Positions 16,795-25,432 of a stretch of 64,000 nucleotides of DNA are shown here, one piece after another. This stretch comes from Ruegeria sp. R14_0. GTDB lineage: Bacteria; Pseudomonadota; Alphaproteobacteria; Rhodobacterales; Rhodobacteraceae. Under the pieces are notes generated by a model that saw nothing but the letters and a program-made list of their open reading frames with translations, did no database searches and had not been told where the DNA came from. The position numbers were made by a program, and so were the translations under genes. The stretch covers positions 84,633 to 148,632 of the forward strand of contig NZ_JAGHRC010000010.1 of the NCBI RefSeq assembly GCF_017743975.1. The letters are read 5' to 3'. Every line of letters starts with the position of its first letter. Position 1 is the first letter of the stretch.

Positions 16795-17247
16795 CTACTT
16801 TGCTTCATCAGCCCGCCCAACGAACCGTTCAAACACTGCAAGAGTTTCTTCGCTTACATGATGCTCAATACCTTCAGCGTCATGCTCTGCCACTTCTGGT
16901 GAAACGCCCAAGGCGATCAGGAACTCCACGACAATCCGGTGACGCCTTCTACAAGCTTCCGCCAATTGACGCCCGGCATCGGTCAGCTGAAGTGAGCGGT
17001 AGGGTATTTGCTCAATGAAACCCTCTCGTTTCAAACGAGCCAAATTCTTGGAAACCGTAGGTTGGGTCACGCCCAATCGCTCGGCTATTTCGACCGGGCG
17101 CGCCGTGCCATTCTGATGGATCAGCTCCGCGATAAGTTCAACGTAGTCTTCAACCATTTCGCTTTGGTGGGCCTGTCGCACAGCCTCAAACCCACTCGCC
17201 TGGGTATCAATGCTACGATCTGAATTTACCGGTTTTGTTTCGGTCAT
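16795..17247 (-). CDS. mntR: MntR-like, manganese-responsive DtxR-family repressor
   Basis: 150 aa from ATG MTETKPVNS; the open frame further upstream lacks a sensible N-terminus. The winged HTH (AERLGVTQPTVSKNLARLKREGF) is followed by the DtxR dimerisation domain with metal ligands (the R-R-H-R-IVVEFL region, EHDAEGIEHHVSEETL). The E. coli-type MntR lacks the SH3-like third domain, as here. It represses or adjusts transport genes when Mn(II) is bound. It is divergent from a di-haem peroxidase and ABC transporter operon whose promoter carries a palindrome. Confidence 0.85.
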   Translation of the reverse strand: MTETKPVNSDRSIDTQASGFEAVRQAHQSEMVEDYVELIAELIHQNGTARPVEIAERLGVTQPTVSKNLARLKREGFIEQIPYRSLQLTDAGRQLAEACRRRHRIVVEFLIALGVSPEVAEHDAEGIEHHVSEETLAVFERFVGRADEAK

Positions 17248-17303
17248 CGGCTCACGATTACGTCGCTGGTCTAGTCTCCAGTGTATGCACCTGAAAGCCG
17301 AGC

Positions 17304-17346
17304 TTGACAATGAGCATGCCTTCATCATTAAATTAGACAAGGCTAA
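17304..17346 (+). promoter_or_regulatory. Promoter with candidate MntR operator
   Basis: TTGACA (17304-17309), 17 bp, ATTAAA (17327-17332) forms a good sigma-70-type promoter for the peroxidase operon. Over the expected start point lies TTAGACAAGGCTAA (17333-17346), TTAG and CTAA arms 6 bp apart, a likely repressor site. The divergent regulator gene makes MntR the natural candidate. Confidence 0.55.
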
Positions 17347-17363
17347 CTTTGATAGACAGTGCT

Positions 17364-19217
17364 ATGAAACACCTGATAGCGTCCACACTACTTTGCGCAT
17401 TGCCCGTGATCGCGGATGCCACGGCGATTGAAGAATCTCCTTGGGCTCCGCGCGCTGCCGCGTATCGACTGACCTTGTTCATGGGAAATCTAACCCCGGT
17501 TCCCTGGGATGAAATTGAGAGGAGTTGGACTTCGCCCGCACCTGGCAGTGACATTCAGGTCGCTCCCTTGTCACGCGTCTCCGGCAACGAAGCGATTGCG
17601 ATCAACCAAGCTATGAAAGCCGAAGATCGGCAGGCGCTGTTTGAAGCAAGCACAACTGCCATTGCTGAGGGAATTCTGCGCCATCTGGATGTCGCAAAGA
17701 CCGCGCTGGGTCAGCCTGAAGCGGCACGCGAGGTCGCGCAAGCGGCTGCTCTGTTCCGCGCATTCGAGGATGGTATCAAGGCTGCAGACACGTCGGCGTC
17801 TCGCGATCTGGGCCGGGCATGGTTGGTTCTGAACTCCACCCTTGGCAGCGCAGGAGTACTGGGCAATGGCGCACAAACAGTGGATGTCGACCAATTTGCA
17901 GAAGCTCAGGCCACTATTGTTGCCTATATTCGTGCCAACTATCTGCCATCCGAGTATGCCCAACGCGACAAGTTAACACCGCTGCCTGAAACAGTAGTTC
18001 TTTCAGGCGAACAAATCACAATGCCCGCCACGCTGCCGCCAGGGTCGAACATCGGAGATCAGGCGCAGCTGCCGCGGCTGGTTCTTCAGTTTGAAGAGGC
18101 GGGTGAGGATGAGGCCAATCTACCGCTGGTGGCCTATGGAGATATGCTGTTCGACAGCCCTGAAATCTTCGGCGGCCCGGCGCGCGAGTTGGGCATCGCC
18201 TGCTCGACCTGCCACAACCGCTCCGACGTGAACCGGGATTTCTTCATTCCGGGCCTTTCATCCCATCCAGGTGGGATGGATGTGGACGGTTCGTTCTTCA
18301 ATCCAATGTTCAATGACCGGACCGATGATCACTTGGACACGCCTTCCATGCGTGGCATCCGCTTTACCGCACCTTATGGCCGCGACGGGCGCGAACCAAG
18401 CCTGCGCCGGTTCATCCGAAATGTGATTGTGACCGAGTTCGCGGGAAAGGAACCAACGCCGTTCCAGCTGGATGCGCTGGAAGCCTATGTCAAACAGTTC
18501 GACTTCCTTCCCAACCCAAAGATCGACCGGTACGGCAAGCTGACCGATCTGGCTTCGGACGACGCCAAGCGCGGAGAGGTGCTGTTCAACACCAAATTTG
18601 CCGGACTTGGTGACAAATCCTGCGCTTCGTGTCACACGCCTGACCGTCAGTTCCGCGATGGTCTGACCTACGACATGGGCAGCGCTGAACAACCATTCCC
18701 CGGGGGCACGGCTACGGCGTTCGAAACCCCGACACTGCTCAACGTCAATTTCACTGCACCTTACATGCATGACGGATCGCTGCCGACGCTGGCCAGCGTT
18801 GTTGACTGGTTCAATGACACCAAGAATTTGGGGTTGGACGAAGCACAGCGCGCAGACCTGACTGCCTATGTCGAAGCCGTTGGCGACGGTGAAGACCCCT
18901 ATCAAGTATTCGAAGGCCGTGACAGCGTATTCCGCTTGTCCTGGGAAGAACTGACAACATTCGCCAGCACGCTCGATACCCTGCTGCCTATGCAGGATGC
19001 TGAAAACATAGCGGTTCTGATCGACACGGTAGCTCCTGATCTGGCGACGGATGCCAGTGTCATGGTCAATCAGAACGCCAAGCCCGAAATCTACGAATTC
19101 GCTGCCATCCTGCGAGCGGTTGGCGATGCCAGCGCCGAAGGAAACTGGACCGAAGCCACCCGCCAATGGGAGCTGTTCAAGGCCATGCAGGCCGAAATTG
19201 ACGAGAGGATGTTCTGA
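17364..19217 (+). CDS. Di-haem cytochrome c peroxidase/MauG-like protein
   Basis: 617 aa from ATG 17364, which gives a Sec signal peptide (MKHLIASTLLCALPVIADA). An in-frame TTG 15 nt upstream is less likely. The N-terminal ~200 residues are helical and unassigned. Two haem c motifs follow: CSTCH (280-284) and CASCH (420-424), with the CCP-type context TPSMRGIRFTAPYGRDGR and TPTLLNVNFTAPYMHDGSLPTL. The family reduces peroxides or oxidises protein-bound substrates in the periplasm. At 617 aa it is longer than classical CcpA (about 340). It overlaps the next gene (TGATG) and so is coupled to the ABC importer. Confidence 0.88.
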   Translation: MKHLIASTLLCALPVIADATAIEESPWAPRAAAYRLTLFMGNLTPVPWDEIERSWTSPAPGSDIQVAPLSRVSGNEAIAINQAMKAEDRQALFEASTTAIAEGILRHLDVAKTALGQPEAAREVAQAAALFRAFEDGIKAADTSASRDLGRAWLVLNSTLGSAGVLGNGAQTVDVDQFAEAQATIVAYIRANYLPSEYAQRDKLTPLPETVVLSGEQITMPATLPPGSNIGDQAQLPRLVLQFEEAGEDEANLPLVAYGDMLFDSPEIFGGPARELGIACSTCHNRSDVNRDFFIPGLSSHPGGMDVDGSFFNPMFNDRTDDHLDTPSMRGIRFTAPYGRDGREPSLRRFIRNVIVTEFAGKEPTPFQLDALEAYVKQFDFLPNPKIDRYGKLTDLASDDAKRGEVLFNTKFAGLGDKSCASCHTPDRQFRDGLTYDMGSAEQPFPGGTATAFETPTLLNVNFTAPYMHDGSLPTLASVVDWFNDTKNLGLDEAQRADLTAYVEAVGDGEDPYQVFEGRDSVFRLSWEELTTFASTLDTLLPMQDAENIAVLIDTVAPDLATDASVMVNQNAKPEIYEFAAILRAVGDASAEGNWTEATRQWELFKAMQAEIDERMF

Positions 19218-20077
19218 TGCTGTCGCGCCGCAATTTTCTGGTCGCTGCAGCCGCATCTGTAGCCCTGCCCGTAATGGCCGCAACTGATCAGGGGCTGAAG
19301 CTGGCCTTCATCCCGCAGGAGAACCCCGAAAAGCTGTTGGGTGATATCAACATCATCACAGGCTGGCTTTCCGAGCAGATGGGTGTTCCGGTCACGGGGT
19401 TTGTGACGTTTGACCACGCAGCCGCCGTCGAGGCGCTGCGCAACGGTGATGCCGATATCTCGTTCATGGGAGCGTTGCCCTTTGTGTTGGCCGAGGACCA
19501 GATCGGTGCCGTACCGCTCTTGTCCGAGGTTTATCGCGGGCAACCCAGCTATTCGGGCCGCGTCTTCGTGCGACGTGACAGCGGTATCGAAACGCTGGCC
19601 GATCTCCGGGGACGTGACATTGCCTTTTCCGATCCGGTCTCGGAATCCGGTTACATCTATCCGCTTGATCTGTTTGTGCGCGCCGGGCTGTTCTCGGGCA
19701 CAGGCGATGCTGACAGTTTTTTCGGGCAGAAGTTCTTTGCCGGTGGTTATCAGCAAGCGATGCAGGCCATGGCCAACGGACTGGTCGATGCGGCAGGCGC
19801 AAGCCAGTATGCCGATCTCTATCTGACACCGGATCAGCAGGCCGAGGTCAAGGTGCTGGCGGAATCAGAACAAATTCCCAGCCACGCAATCATTGCCCGC
19901 CCTGACCTGGACGCTGGGCTGCAGGCGAAGTTCATTGAAACCATGCTGCGCCTCAACGAGAGTGAGAACCGTCACCTGCTCACCTACCTCTATGGCCCGG
20001 ACGGCTATCTCCCTGCTGATCCATCGGTTTACGAAGGCGTACGCGAGACTGCGCGGCGGTATGGGTTTCTGAAATGA
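19217..20077 (+). CDS. PhnD-like periplasmic substrate-binding protein
   Basis: 286 aa. A Tat-like signal (SRRNFLVAAAASVALPVMA) precedes a type-2 periplasmic binding fold of the phosphate/phosphite/phosphonate family. The marks are FIPQENPEKL, the VTGFVTFDHAAAVEALRNGDADISF segment and AFSDPVSESGYIYPL. PhnD-like proteins bind phosphonates or phosphite, but orphan members serve other ligands, and the link to a di-haem peroxidase and MntR argues for a different substrate here. Its stop overlaps the ATPase start. Confidence 0.85.
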   Translation: MLSRRNFLVAAAASVALPVMAATDQGLKLAFIPQENPEKLLGDINIITGWLSEQMGVPVTGFVTFDHAAAVEALRNGDADISFMGALPFVLAEDQIGAVPLLSEVYRGQPSYSGRVFVRRDSGIETLADLRGRDIAFSDPVSESGYIYPLDLFVRAGLFSGTGDADSFFGQKFFAGGYQQAMQAMANGLVDAAGASQYADLYLTPDQQAEVKVLAESEQIPSHAIIARPDLDAGLQAKFIETMLRLNESENRHLLTYLYGPDGYLPADPSVYEGVRETARRYGFLK

Positions 20078-20844
20078 ACCCTGTGATTTCACTCAACGCG
20101 GTATCGCAGCACTTTGCCAGTGCGGCAGCTCTTGCAGATGTTTCACTGTCGGTGCAGCCGGGTGAAAGTGTCGCGCTACTCGGTCCTTCGGGAGCGGGCA
20201 AATCAACGTTGCTGGCGTTGTTGGATGGTCGTTCGAGCGGTTGGCAGGGCGAGGCCCAGGTGCTGGGCAAGTCACTTTTGGCAACAGGAATTCCATCCCG
20301 CGAGGACCGTGCCAATATCGGCTTTGTCTTCCAGGAATTCGCATTGGTTGATCGGCAGAGTGTCTATCAGAATGTGATGAACGGTCGGATGGGCCGGATG
20401 AATATCTGGTCCTCACTCTGGGGGCGGTTCCGGGAAGAGGACCATATGTGCGTGACACGGGCGCTTCAGGATACGGGGCTGTCCGATCTGGCAAGCCGCC
20501 GTGCCGATCAGTTGTCGGGTGGACAACGGCAGCGCGTTGCGATTGCCAGATGTCTGGCACAAGAACCCGAGTTGATCCTTGCGGATGAGCCCGTCAGCAA
20601 TTTGGACCCTGCTCACGCAGAACGCATTCTGAGCCTGATCACCAGCTCTGCACGTAGCCGCGAAATCGGCGTCATTTTCAGCTCGCATCAGCCCGACCTG
20701 TCACGCCGCTTTGCTGAGCGCATCATAGGCCTGCGAGATGGCGTGGTATTGTTCGACAAACCGTCGGCTCAGTTGACCAGCGGGGACATCGATGAACTGT
20801 ATCACGGTGCCGGTGTCACATCGGGGCTGCGTGTAGTCAGTTGA
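20074..20844 (+). CDS. PhnC-like ABC transporter ATPase
   Basis: 256 aa with all ABC motifs: Walker A GPSGAGKST, Q-loop VFQEFALVD, signature LSGGQRQRVAIAR, Walker B LILADEP, and the switch His in FSSHQPDL. It is closest in layout to PhnC. It is coupled by 4-nt overlap to the binding protein and by TGATG to the permease. No carbon-phosphorus lyase genes accompany it. Confidence 0.88.
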   Translation: MNPVISLNAVSQHFASAAALADVSLSVQPGESVALLGPSGAGKSTLLALLDGRSSGWQGEAQVLGKSLLATGIPSREDRANIGFVFQEFALVDRQSVYQNVMNGRMGRMNIWSSLWGRFREEDHMCVTRALQDTGLSDLASRRADQLSGGQRQRVAIARCLAQEPELILADEPVSNLDPAHAERILSLITSSARSREIGVIFSSHQPDLSRRFAERIIGLRDGVVLFDKPSAQLTSGDIDELYHGAGVTSGLRVVS

Positions 20845-21587
20845 TGGGTCGATCCGTCATTTGGGTCATGCTGGTGCTGGCGATCCTGTGGTCGCTGACC
20901 AGCGGAGATATGGGATTGGGCAAGCTGCCAGGCGCGGGACCCCGTCTGGCAGAGTTTTTGGGGCGTATGATCCCACCTGACCTGTCCGTTTGGCGCGAGG
21001 TTCTGACCGGGCTGGCGGAGACTCTGAGGATCGCCATTCTGGGAACATTGTTCGCCGTGATCCTGTCGGTGGGACTGGCCGTTTTGGCCTCTGAAACTAT
21101 GGTACCACCAGCGATCTGGCGTCCCGTCCGTGCCTTGCTTGCGGTTATCCGGTCGATCCCGCTGATCCTGGTCGCTATGCTAATGGTGGGCGCTGTTGGG
21201 TTGGGTCCGCTTCCCGGTATACTGGCAATCACATTTCACGCGACCGGCATGTTGGCAAAGTTCTATGCAGAAGCCATCGACAATGTTGCCACCGCTCCTG
21301 TGGCGGCGCTTGAAAGCGCAGGGGCCAACAGAATTCAACAGTTGCGTTGGGCAATCTGGCCGCAGACGGCGCCTGTGATCATGCGCGATACCGTATTTCG
21401 GTTTGAGCTAAATCTGCGCGAAAGCCTGATACTGGGCATTGTCGGTGCAGGTGGCATTGGGTTGTATGTGCAAACCTATGTACGGTCGTTTCAGTATGAA
21501 AAGGCTGCGACCGTGACGTTGGCAATCATTGTTCTGGTTTTATTGTCAGAGGCGCTGAATATGGCCTTGCAAAAACGGTTCAACTAA
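20844..21587 (+). CDS. PhnE-like ABC transporter permease
   Basis: 247 aa from ATG 20844 (TTG at 20841 is in frame). Five to six membrane helices and the BPD_transp_1 loop (EALESAGANRIQQLRWAIWP) are seen. The RESLILGIVGAGGIGLYVQ ending is typical of PhnE. It completes a single-permease importer. It is the last gene of the MntR-linked operon. Confidence 0.87.
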   Translation: MGRSVIWVMLVLAILWSLTSGDMGLGKLPGAGPRLAEFLGRMIPPDLSVWREVLTGLAETLRIAILGTLFAVILSVGLAVLASETMVPPAIWRPVRALLAVIRSIPLILVAMLMVGAVGLGPLPGILAITFHATGMLAKFYAEAIDNVATAPVAALESAGANRIQQLRWAIWPQTAPVIMRDTVFRFELNLRESLILGIVGAGGIGLYVQTYVRSFQYEKAATVTLAIIVLVLLSEALNMALQKRFN

Positions 21588-21681
21588 GCCGGAATTTCCC
21601 AATTCTCTAAAGAAAAGGCTCGTGTCTTTCCTTTTCTTCCATCGCGGTTGAAGGTTGGATGCTTCGCTTGAAACCGGGCCG

Positions 21682-21697
21682 GTGTAGCCTGCTACAC
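21682..21697. repeat. Perfect inverted repeat GTGTAGC/GCTACAC
   Basis: GTGTAGC-CT-GCTACAC lies about 95 bp beyond the permease stop and about 90 bp from the end of the convergent transglutaminase gene. A 7-bp stem with a 2-nt loop without a T-run is a weak terminator; a protein-binding site is also possible. Confidence 0.35.
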
Positions 21698-21785
21698 ACG
21701 CCCTCGCGCTGGTTTGTTAAGGCCTCAAGCTTGCTAGATTGAAAATCGCCTGCGTTGAGGAAAATTCTTGGTGCCAATCTAGCGT

Positions 21786-22547
21786 TCAAACGGATTCACC
21801 AGAGTTGCCATGGGAATGTGTTGCCGAAACATTTGCCACCAGCCTGCCAGTGCGTAGTGCTCTTACACGTGCGTTCATCCAATGCCTCACGACGACTCGG
21901 TACATCAGTTCACGAAAAAAGCCAAAGTTCTGCCTGTGACGGACATAAAAGGAGTCAGGTGAGTCAAAGTCCCCAAAATCCTGCACGATGCCGTTTCTTT
22001 GAATGTATGTGTCACGGCCTTCCCATTCGACCTGGGGATCGCTCAGGCAATCCGTCCCCACACCATACCCACACAGGCTTTCTGTTTTGGGAAATGTCTG
22101 CTGCAACACGCGTAAGAAAAGCTCATCCAGAATAAAGCCTTCCAGCTTTAGCCACGTACCCTCTGCTTCGACTTCAACCCATGAATGCACAATCTCCGTC
22201 GGCGCCATCGGATAGAAAAGCTCGGGAACCACACCCCTCTGCAACTCTTTGTGGATCGTAAAGCCATGCAAACGGCATCGGATACCGCTGCCGCGAAACA
22301 GTGCCATCAGAAGAGTGCCCTTGGTATTGCATTGCCCATAGCCATTGGCGAGTACCTCTGATGCCGGGATATCGTCTGCACGGTTGTAACCAAAGGCAAT
22401 CTCGTTACGCACGAAATCATAAATAGCGCCAATTCGATCCAAGACAGGCAGATCGGGCCAGCGCCGTTCCGTTATGAGTCCCAAAATTGCGGGTGTTTCA
22501 AAATCAAGCAGAGGTGTGGCGGTTAGCAACGGGTCTCGGTTCAGCAT
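21786..22547 (-). CDS. Transglutaminase-like (papain-fold) protein
   Basis: 253 aa, no signal peptide. The transglutaminase core is clear: the catalytic Cys73 in NGYGQCNTK and His121 in EIVHSWVEV, followed by the acidic region WLKLEGFILDE. Bacterial members act as cysteine proteases or amidases or make isopeptide bonds. Its promoter carries a MerR-type dyad of the same class as the Sco, ZntA-like and L,D-transpeptidase promoters, which puts it in a metal-responsive regulon. Preceded by GAGACC before the ATG. Confidence 0.82.
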   Translation of the reverse strand: MLNRDPLLTATPLLDFETPAILGLITERRWPDLPVLDRIGAIYDFVRNEIAFGYNRADDIPASEVLANGYGQCNTKGTLLMALFRGSGIRCRLHGFTIHKELQRGVVPELFYPMAPTEIVHSWVEVEAEGTWLKLEGFILDELFLRVLQQTFPKTESLCGYGVGTDCLSDPQVEWEGRDTYIQRNGIVQDFGDFDSPDSFYVRHRQNFGFFRELMYRVVVRHWMNARVRALRTGRLVANVSATHSHGNSGESV

Positions 22548-22577
22548 TTGGTCTCTCGTCGAATCAACTCAGAAAGA

Positions 22578-22608
22578 CTTGTAATTGCTACAGTGACTAT
22601 AGCTTCAA
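22578..22608 (-). promoter_or_regulatory. CadR/PbrR-type MerR promoter for the transglutaminase gene
   Basis: Read on the minus strand: -35 TTGAAG (22608-22603), 19-bp spacer, -10 TACAAG (22583-22578). The spacer holds the dyad GCTATAG-tca-CTGTAGC (22603-22587, 6 of 7 arm positions pair). The long spacer and central dyad are the mark of MerR-activated promoters, and the CTATAG/CTGTAG arms match CadR/PbrR operators. Confidence 0.7.
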
Positions 22609-22644
22609 GGGGCTAATTCCAGTTCGCAACGACGCTGCCCAGGG

Positions 22645-23073
22645 TTACGCGCCGATTTCTTCGTGATCAGTAAGACATTCGGAATGATCGCGCAGAACTT
22701 CGAGTACACGACAATCCGAGGTGTTGCCGCCACTGCATTCATGCACCATGCGCTCCAGCTCGGTCCGCAACGCTTCCAGCCGCGCCATTCTTTGCTCAAT
22801 CTGTTTGAGTTGCCGGCGCGCGATACTGTCGGCTTCATGACAGGGGCGATCCGGATCGTCGGACAAATCAAGCAGTTCGCGTATCGCCTCAAGCGAAAAC
22901 CCCAGTTGGCGGGCGTGACGGATAAAAGCCAGGCGATCCAATTCGGTATGGCCATAACGCCGCTGGCCACCTTCGGTGCGCCCCGGTTCCGGCATAAGTC
23001 CGATCTGCTCGTAGTAGCGGATCGTCTGAACCTTGGTTCCGGTCTTTTTTCCAAGCGTTCCGATCGTCAGCAT
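22645..23073 (-). CDS. MerR-family heavy-metal regulator (CadR/PbrR/ZntR-like)
   Basis: 142 aa. An N-terminal MerR HTH (LTIGTLGKKTGTKVQTIRYYE, in which the RYYE signature is seen) is followed by the coiled-coil dimerisation helix. Metal-binding cysteines are DRPCHEAD (about residue 78), HECSGGNTSDC and a late EC near the C-terminus. The C-x7-C spacing near residue 115 is that of Cd/Pb/Zn sensors rather than CueR. It lies divergent from the Sco operon, whose promoter has a matching operator. It probably controls several units between 22.5 and 31.3 kb. Its own upstream region has only a weak dyad (TACA-N5-TGTA). Confidence 0.85.
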   Translation of the reverse strand: MLTIGTLGKKTGTKVQTIRYYEQIGLMPEPGRTEGGQRRYGHTELDRLAFIRHARQLGFSLEAIRELLDLSDDPDRPCHEADSIARRQLKQIEQRMARLEALRTELERMVHECSGGNTSDCRVLEVLRDHSECLTDHEEIGA

Positions 23074-23182
23074 CTGGGTCTCCTTGCAAAGTTACAGCTT
23101 ATGTAGGTTCAGGTCAGCACCGCACAATAGCACCTTCCAGCCGGTGGACCTGTGACACCCAGCCGCAGGCTCGAAATCACCT

Positions 23183-23213
23183 TTGAACCTCTAGCAGGTA
23201 GAGGGTGTACACG
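23183..23213 (+). promoter_or_regulatory. CadR/PbrR-type MerR promoter for the Sco-Dsb operon
   Basis: TTGAAC (23183-23188), 19-bp spacer, TACACG (23208-23213). Dyad CCTCTAG-cag-GTAGAGG (23188-23204; 6 of 7 pairs). This site lies downstream of a possible GTG start at 23152, so that start is excluded and translation must begin later, at TTG 23251. Confidence 0.7.
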
Positions 23214-23250
23214 CCGTTCTGAACCAAGAATCGCAGGCGGACGGCTAACT

Positions 23251-23850
23251 TTGAAACTGACTGTATTTCAGAAAATCTTATGGGTGCTGGCTGGTGTCGC
23301 AACGGCGGCATTTGCCTATCTGATGTTGTGGTCAGATAACAGATCCGTACGGACCGAAGAAGGTTCTGTCCCGTTCGAGGCCAGGTTCGAACTGACAGAT
23401 CACTCTGGTGTTGTCCGTACTCAGAACGACTTTGCGGGCAAGTGGATGTTGGTGTTTTTTGGGTTCACCAACTGCCCGGACGTTTGCCCTACAACACTGT
23501 CCGAGGTGGCAGCAGTGCAGGAAGGCCTGGGAACCCAATCAAACCAAGTGCAACCCATCTTCATTTCAATTGACCCCGAACGCGACACTCCGGCCGTCTT
23601 GGCCGAGTATGTACCACTTTTCGATGCGGGGATCATTGGACTTACAGGCACGTCAGAACAGATAGCGCAAACGTCCAAGATTTTTCCGATATTCTACGAA
23701 CGGATCGAACAAGCCGCTGCACCGGACGGATACACGATGGGGCATACCTCTCATCTGTTTCTGTTCAATGAGGACGCTGGATTCGTTCAGTCCTGGTCAT
23801 ATGGCACGCCTCCCGAAGAAATTCTTGCGGATCTGAAACAGAGACTCTGA
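23251..23850 (+). CDS. Sco1/SenC-like copper chaperone or thiol oxidoreductase (first copy)
   Basis: 199 aa from TTG 23251; the MerR-type promoter at 23183-23213 rules out the longer frame. One N-terminal membrane helix (FQKILWVLAGVATAAFAYLM) is followed by a thioredoxin fold with CPDVC in GFTNCPDVCPTTLSE and the conserved His in MGHTSHLF, the three Cu ligands of Sco proteins. Sco proteins deliver copper to cytochrome oxidase CuA or act in redox defence. It heads the operon Sco-DsbB-DsbA-PCuAC-Sco-M23. Confidence 0.85.
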   Translation: MKLTVFQKILWVLAGVATAAFAYLMLWSDNRSVRTEEGSVPFEARFELTDHSGVVRTQNDFAGKWMLVFFGFTNCPDVCPTTLSEVAAVQEGLGTQSNQVQPIFISIDPERDTPAVLAEYVPLFDAGIIGLTGTSEQIAQTSKIFPIFYERIEQAAAPDGYTMGHTSHLFLFNEDAGFVQSWSYGTPPEEILADLKQRL

Positions 23851-23855
23851 GCACC

Positions 23856-24278
23856 ATGTCCTGGTTTTCCAAAGATACACTTCTCGGCCTGGCCTGGGCG
23901 ATTGCCCTGGTTGCTTCTCTTTCTGTTCTGTTCATTGGAGAGATCCTGGGGCAGACGCCCTGTGTGCTGTGCTGGTTCCAGCGCGCGTTCATGTTCCCAT
24001 TGGCGATCGTACTGGGGCTTGGCCTGTGGTGGCAGGACCAGAACGTGGGCCGTTACGGGATAGCACTGGCATTGGGGGGCGCTGCTGTCGCCTTGTGGCA
24101 CATGGGCCTGTATGCCGGTCTGATCCCCGAAAAAATCCAACCATGCTCAGCTAGCGGTCCGTCCTGCACGGACGCAAATCAAACTGTTTTGGGCGTCCCG
24201 ATTCCGCTGATGGCGCTCGTTTCATTCGCGCTAATCGGCGTTCTGTGCGCCCTTTCACTCAAGGAGAAACAAGTATGA
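23856..24278 (+). CDS. dsbB: DsbB-like quinone-dependent disulfide oxidase
   Basis: 140 aa with four membrane helices. The first periplasmic Cys pair is PCVLCWFQR and the second is QPCSASGPSC. The RxFMFPLA quinone-side region is present. It re-oxidises a DsbA partner. It lies 5 nt after the Sco gene and overlaps the DsbA-like gene by 4 nt. The short length is typical of alphaproteobacterial DsbB. Confidence 0.88.
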   Translation: MSWFSKDTLLGLAWAIALVASLSVLFIGEILGQTPCVLCWFQRAFMFPLAIVLGLGLWWQDQNVGRYGIALALGGAAVALWHMGLYAGLIPEKIQPCSASGPSCTDANQTVLGVPIPLMALVSFALIGVLCALSLKEKQV

Positions 24279-24934
24279 ACAGACGAGGCCTGATTTTGTC
24301 CGTTCTCGCATTTGGTGGCGCTGGTTTTGGAGCCGCCTCCTGGTACGTGAACCGCCCGGCTGCTTCAGGCAACACCGAGCCTGTCGCACCCGAAATCGCT
24401 GAAACACTTATCCGTTCTTACTCGCCTGTTCTCGGCCCTAAAGACGCACCGGTTACAATTGTCGAATTTTTCGATCCGGCTTGTGAAGCCTGCCGTGCCT
24501 TTCATCCGGTCGTGAAGGACATCATGGCACAGCATGGAGACGCCGTGCGCGTTGTGATCCGGTACACCCCTTTCCATGGCGAAGGCTCAGAGGAGGCGAT
24601 CCGCGTGCTTGAAGCGGCACGCATGCAGGGGGTCTTTGAACCGGTCCTGGAAGCCGTGCTGCGAGAGCAGCCCAAATGGGCCGCGCATGGTGCGCCTGAG
24701 CCTGGTCTTATTATTCGAATTGCAGCAGCGGCGGGACTGGATGCCGATGCAGCGCAGGCACAAATGCTCGCGCCCCAGACAGTCGGTGTTCTTAATCAGG
24801 ATCGCGCTGATGTCGAAGCGGTCGGTATACGGCAAACTCCGACATTCTTCGTCAATGGCAAATCTCTGGATCCGTTTGGTGAGGCTGAATTGAGACGTCT
24901 GGTCGCTGCAGAAGTTGCAGCACTGCAAAGCTGA
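24275..24934 (+). CDS. DsbA-family thiol-disulfide oxidoreductase
   Basis: 219 aa from ATG 24275 (MNRRGLILSVLAFGG), with an AAGGAG site and a 4-nt overlap with dsbB. Signal-anchor, then a thioredoxin fold with a helical insert (DSBA/BdbD type). The active site is CEAC in FFDPACEACRAFHP, and the cis-Pro loop is RQTPTFFVNG. It introduces disulfides in periplasmic proteins together with the adjacent DsbB. Confidence 0.88.
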   Translation: MNRRGLILSVLAFGGAGFGAASWYVNRPAASGNTEPVAPEIAETLIRSYSPVLGPKDAPVTIVEFFDPACEACRAFHPVVKDIMAQHGDAVRVVIRYTPFHGEGSEEAIRVLEAARMQGVFEPVLEAVLREQPKWAAHGAPEPGLIIRIAAAAGLDADAAQAQMLAPQTVGVLNQDRADVEAVGIRQTPTFFVNGKSLDPFGEAELRRLVAAEVAALQS

Positions 24935-24952
24935 GCAGTAGCGAGAGGTACT

Positions 24953-25432
24953 ATGAGACTCACTACAAAAAATACACTTCTGGCAGGTGTGCTTGCCGCA
25001 TTCGGCACCACTGCCATTCTATCGGCACCGGTACTGGCAGGGGGCGACGATGTTGTCGTTGAAGATGCCTGGTCGCGGGCCTCTATCGGCACCAACCGGC
25101 CGGGTGCCGCGTACATGACGATCCGCAACACCAGTGATGAGGTCGTCACACTGACCTCTATCCGCACCGATCTTGCGATGATGCCCGAGATCCACCAGAC
25201 ATCGACCAATGCAGAGGGCGTCAGTTCCATGGCACCAGCTGGCGAGCTGGAAATTGCGCCCGGTGGTTCCGTCGCGCTTGAGCCCGGCGGGCTGCATGCA
25301 ATGCTTATGCGGCTGCAACGCCCGATGACTGAAGGCGAGAGTTTTGCGCTGACCCTGATCTTTGCCGATGGAGCAGAAAAGACCGTCAACATACCGATAT
25401 TCGGTATTGCTGCACGAGGCCCAGAGAACTGA
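24953..25432 (+). CDS. PCu(A)C periplasmic copper chaperone
   Basis: 159 aa with a signal peptide (cut near VLAGG, residue 27). The PCuAC Cu(I) site is complete: MMPEIH followed by the Met of GVSSMAP, then GGLHAMLM (the H-M-x10-M-x21-H-x-M pattern). It collects periplasmic Cu(I) and works with Sco in CuA assembly. The stop overlaps the next Sco gene. Confidence 0.88.
   Translation: MRLTTKNTLLAGVLAAFGTTAILSAPVLAGGDDVVVEDAWSRASIGTNRPGAAYMTIRNTSDEVVTLTSIRTDLAMMPEIHQTSTNAEGVSSMAPAGELEIAPGGSVALEPGGLHAMLMRLQRPMTEGESFALTLIFADGAEKTVNIPIFGIAARGPEN

Noticed and set aside
18258..19283. 341-aa antisense frame inside the di-haem peroxidase gene
   Set aside because: The plus strand encodes two CxxCH motifs and a signal peptide; the antisense frame is a shadow due to codon bias.
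23091..23112. Autoregulatory MerR operator before the 142-aa regulator gene
   Set aside because: Only TACA/TGTA pairs and the expected -10 (GCAAGG) is poor; left as a possibility.
23152..23250. GTG start giving a 33-residue longer Sco protein
   Set aside because: It lies upstream of the MerR-type promoter at 23183-23213; the extension is polar and unlike a Sco N-terminus.
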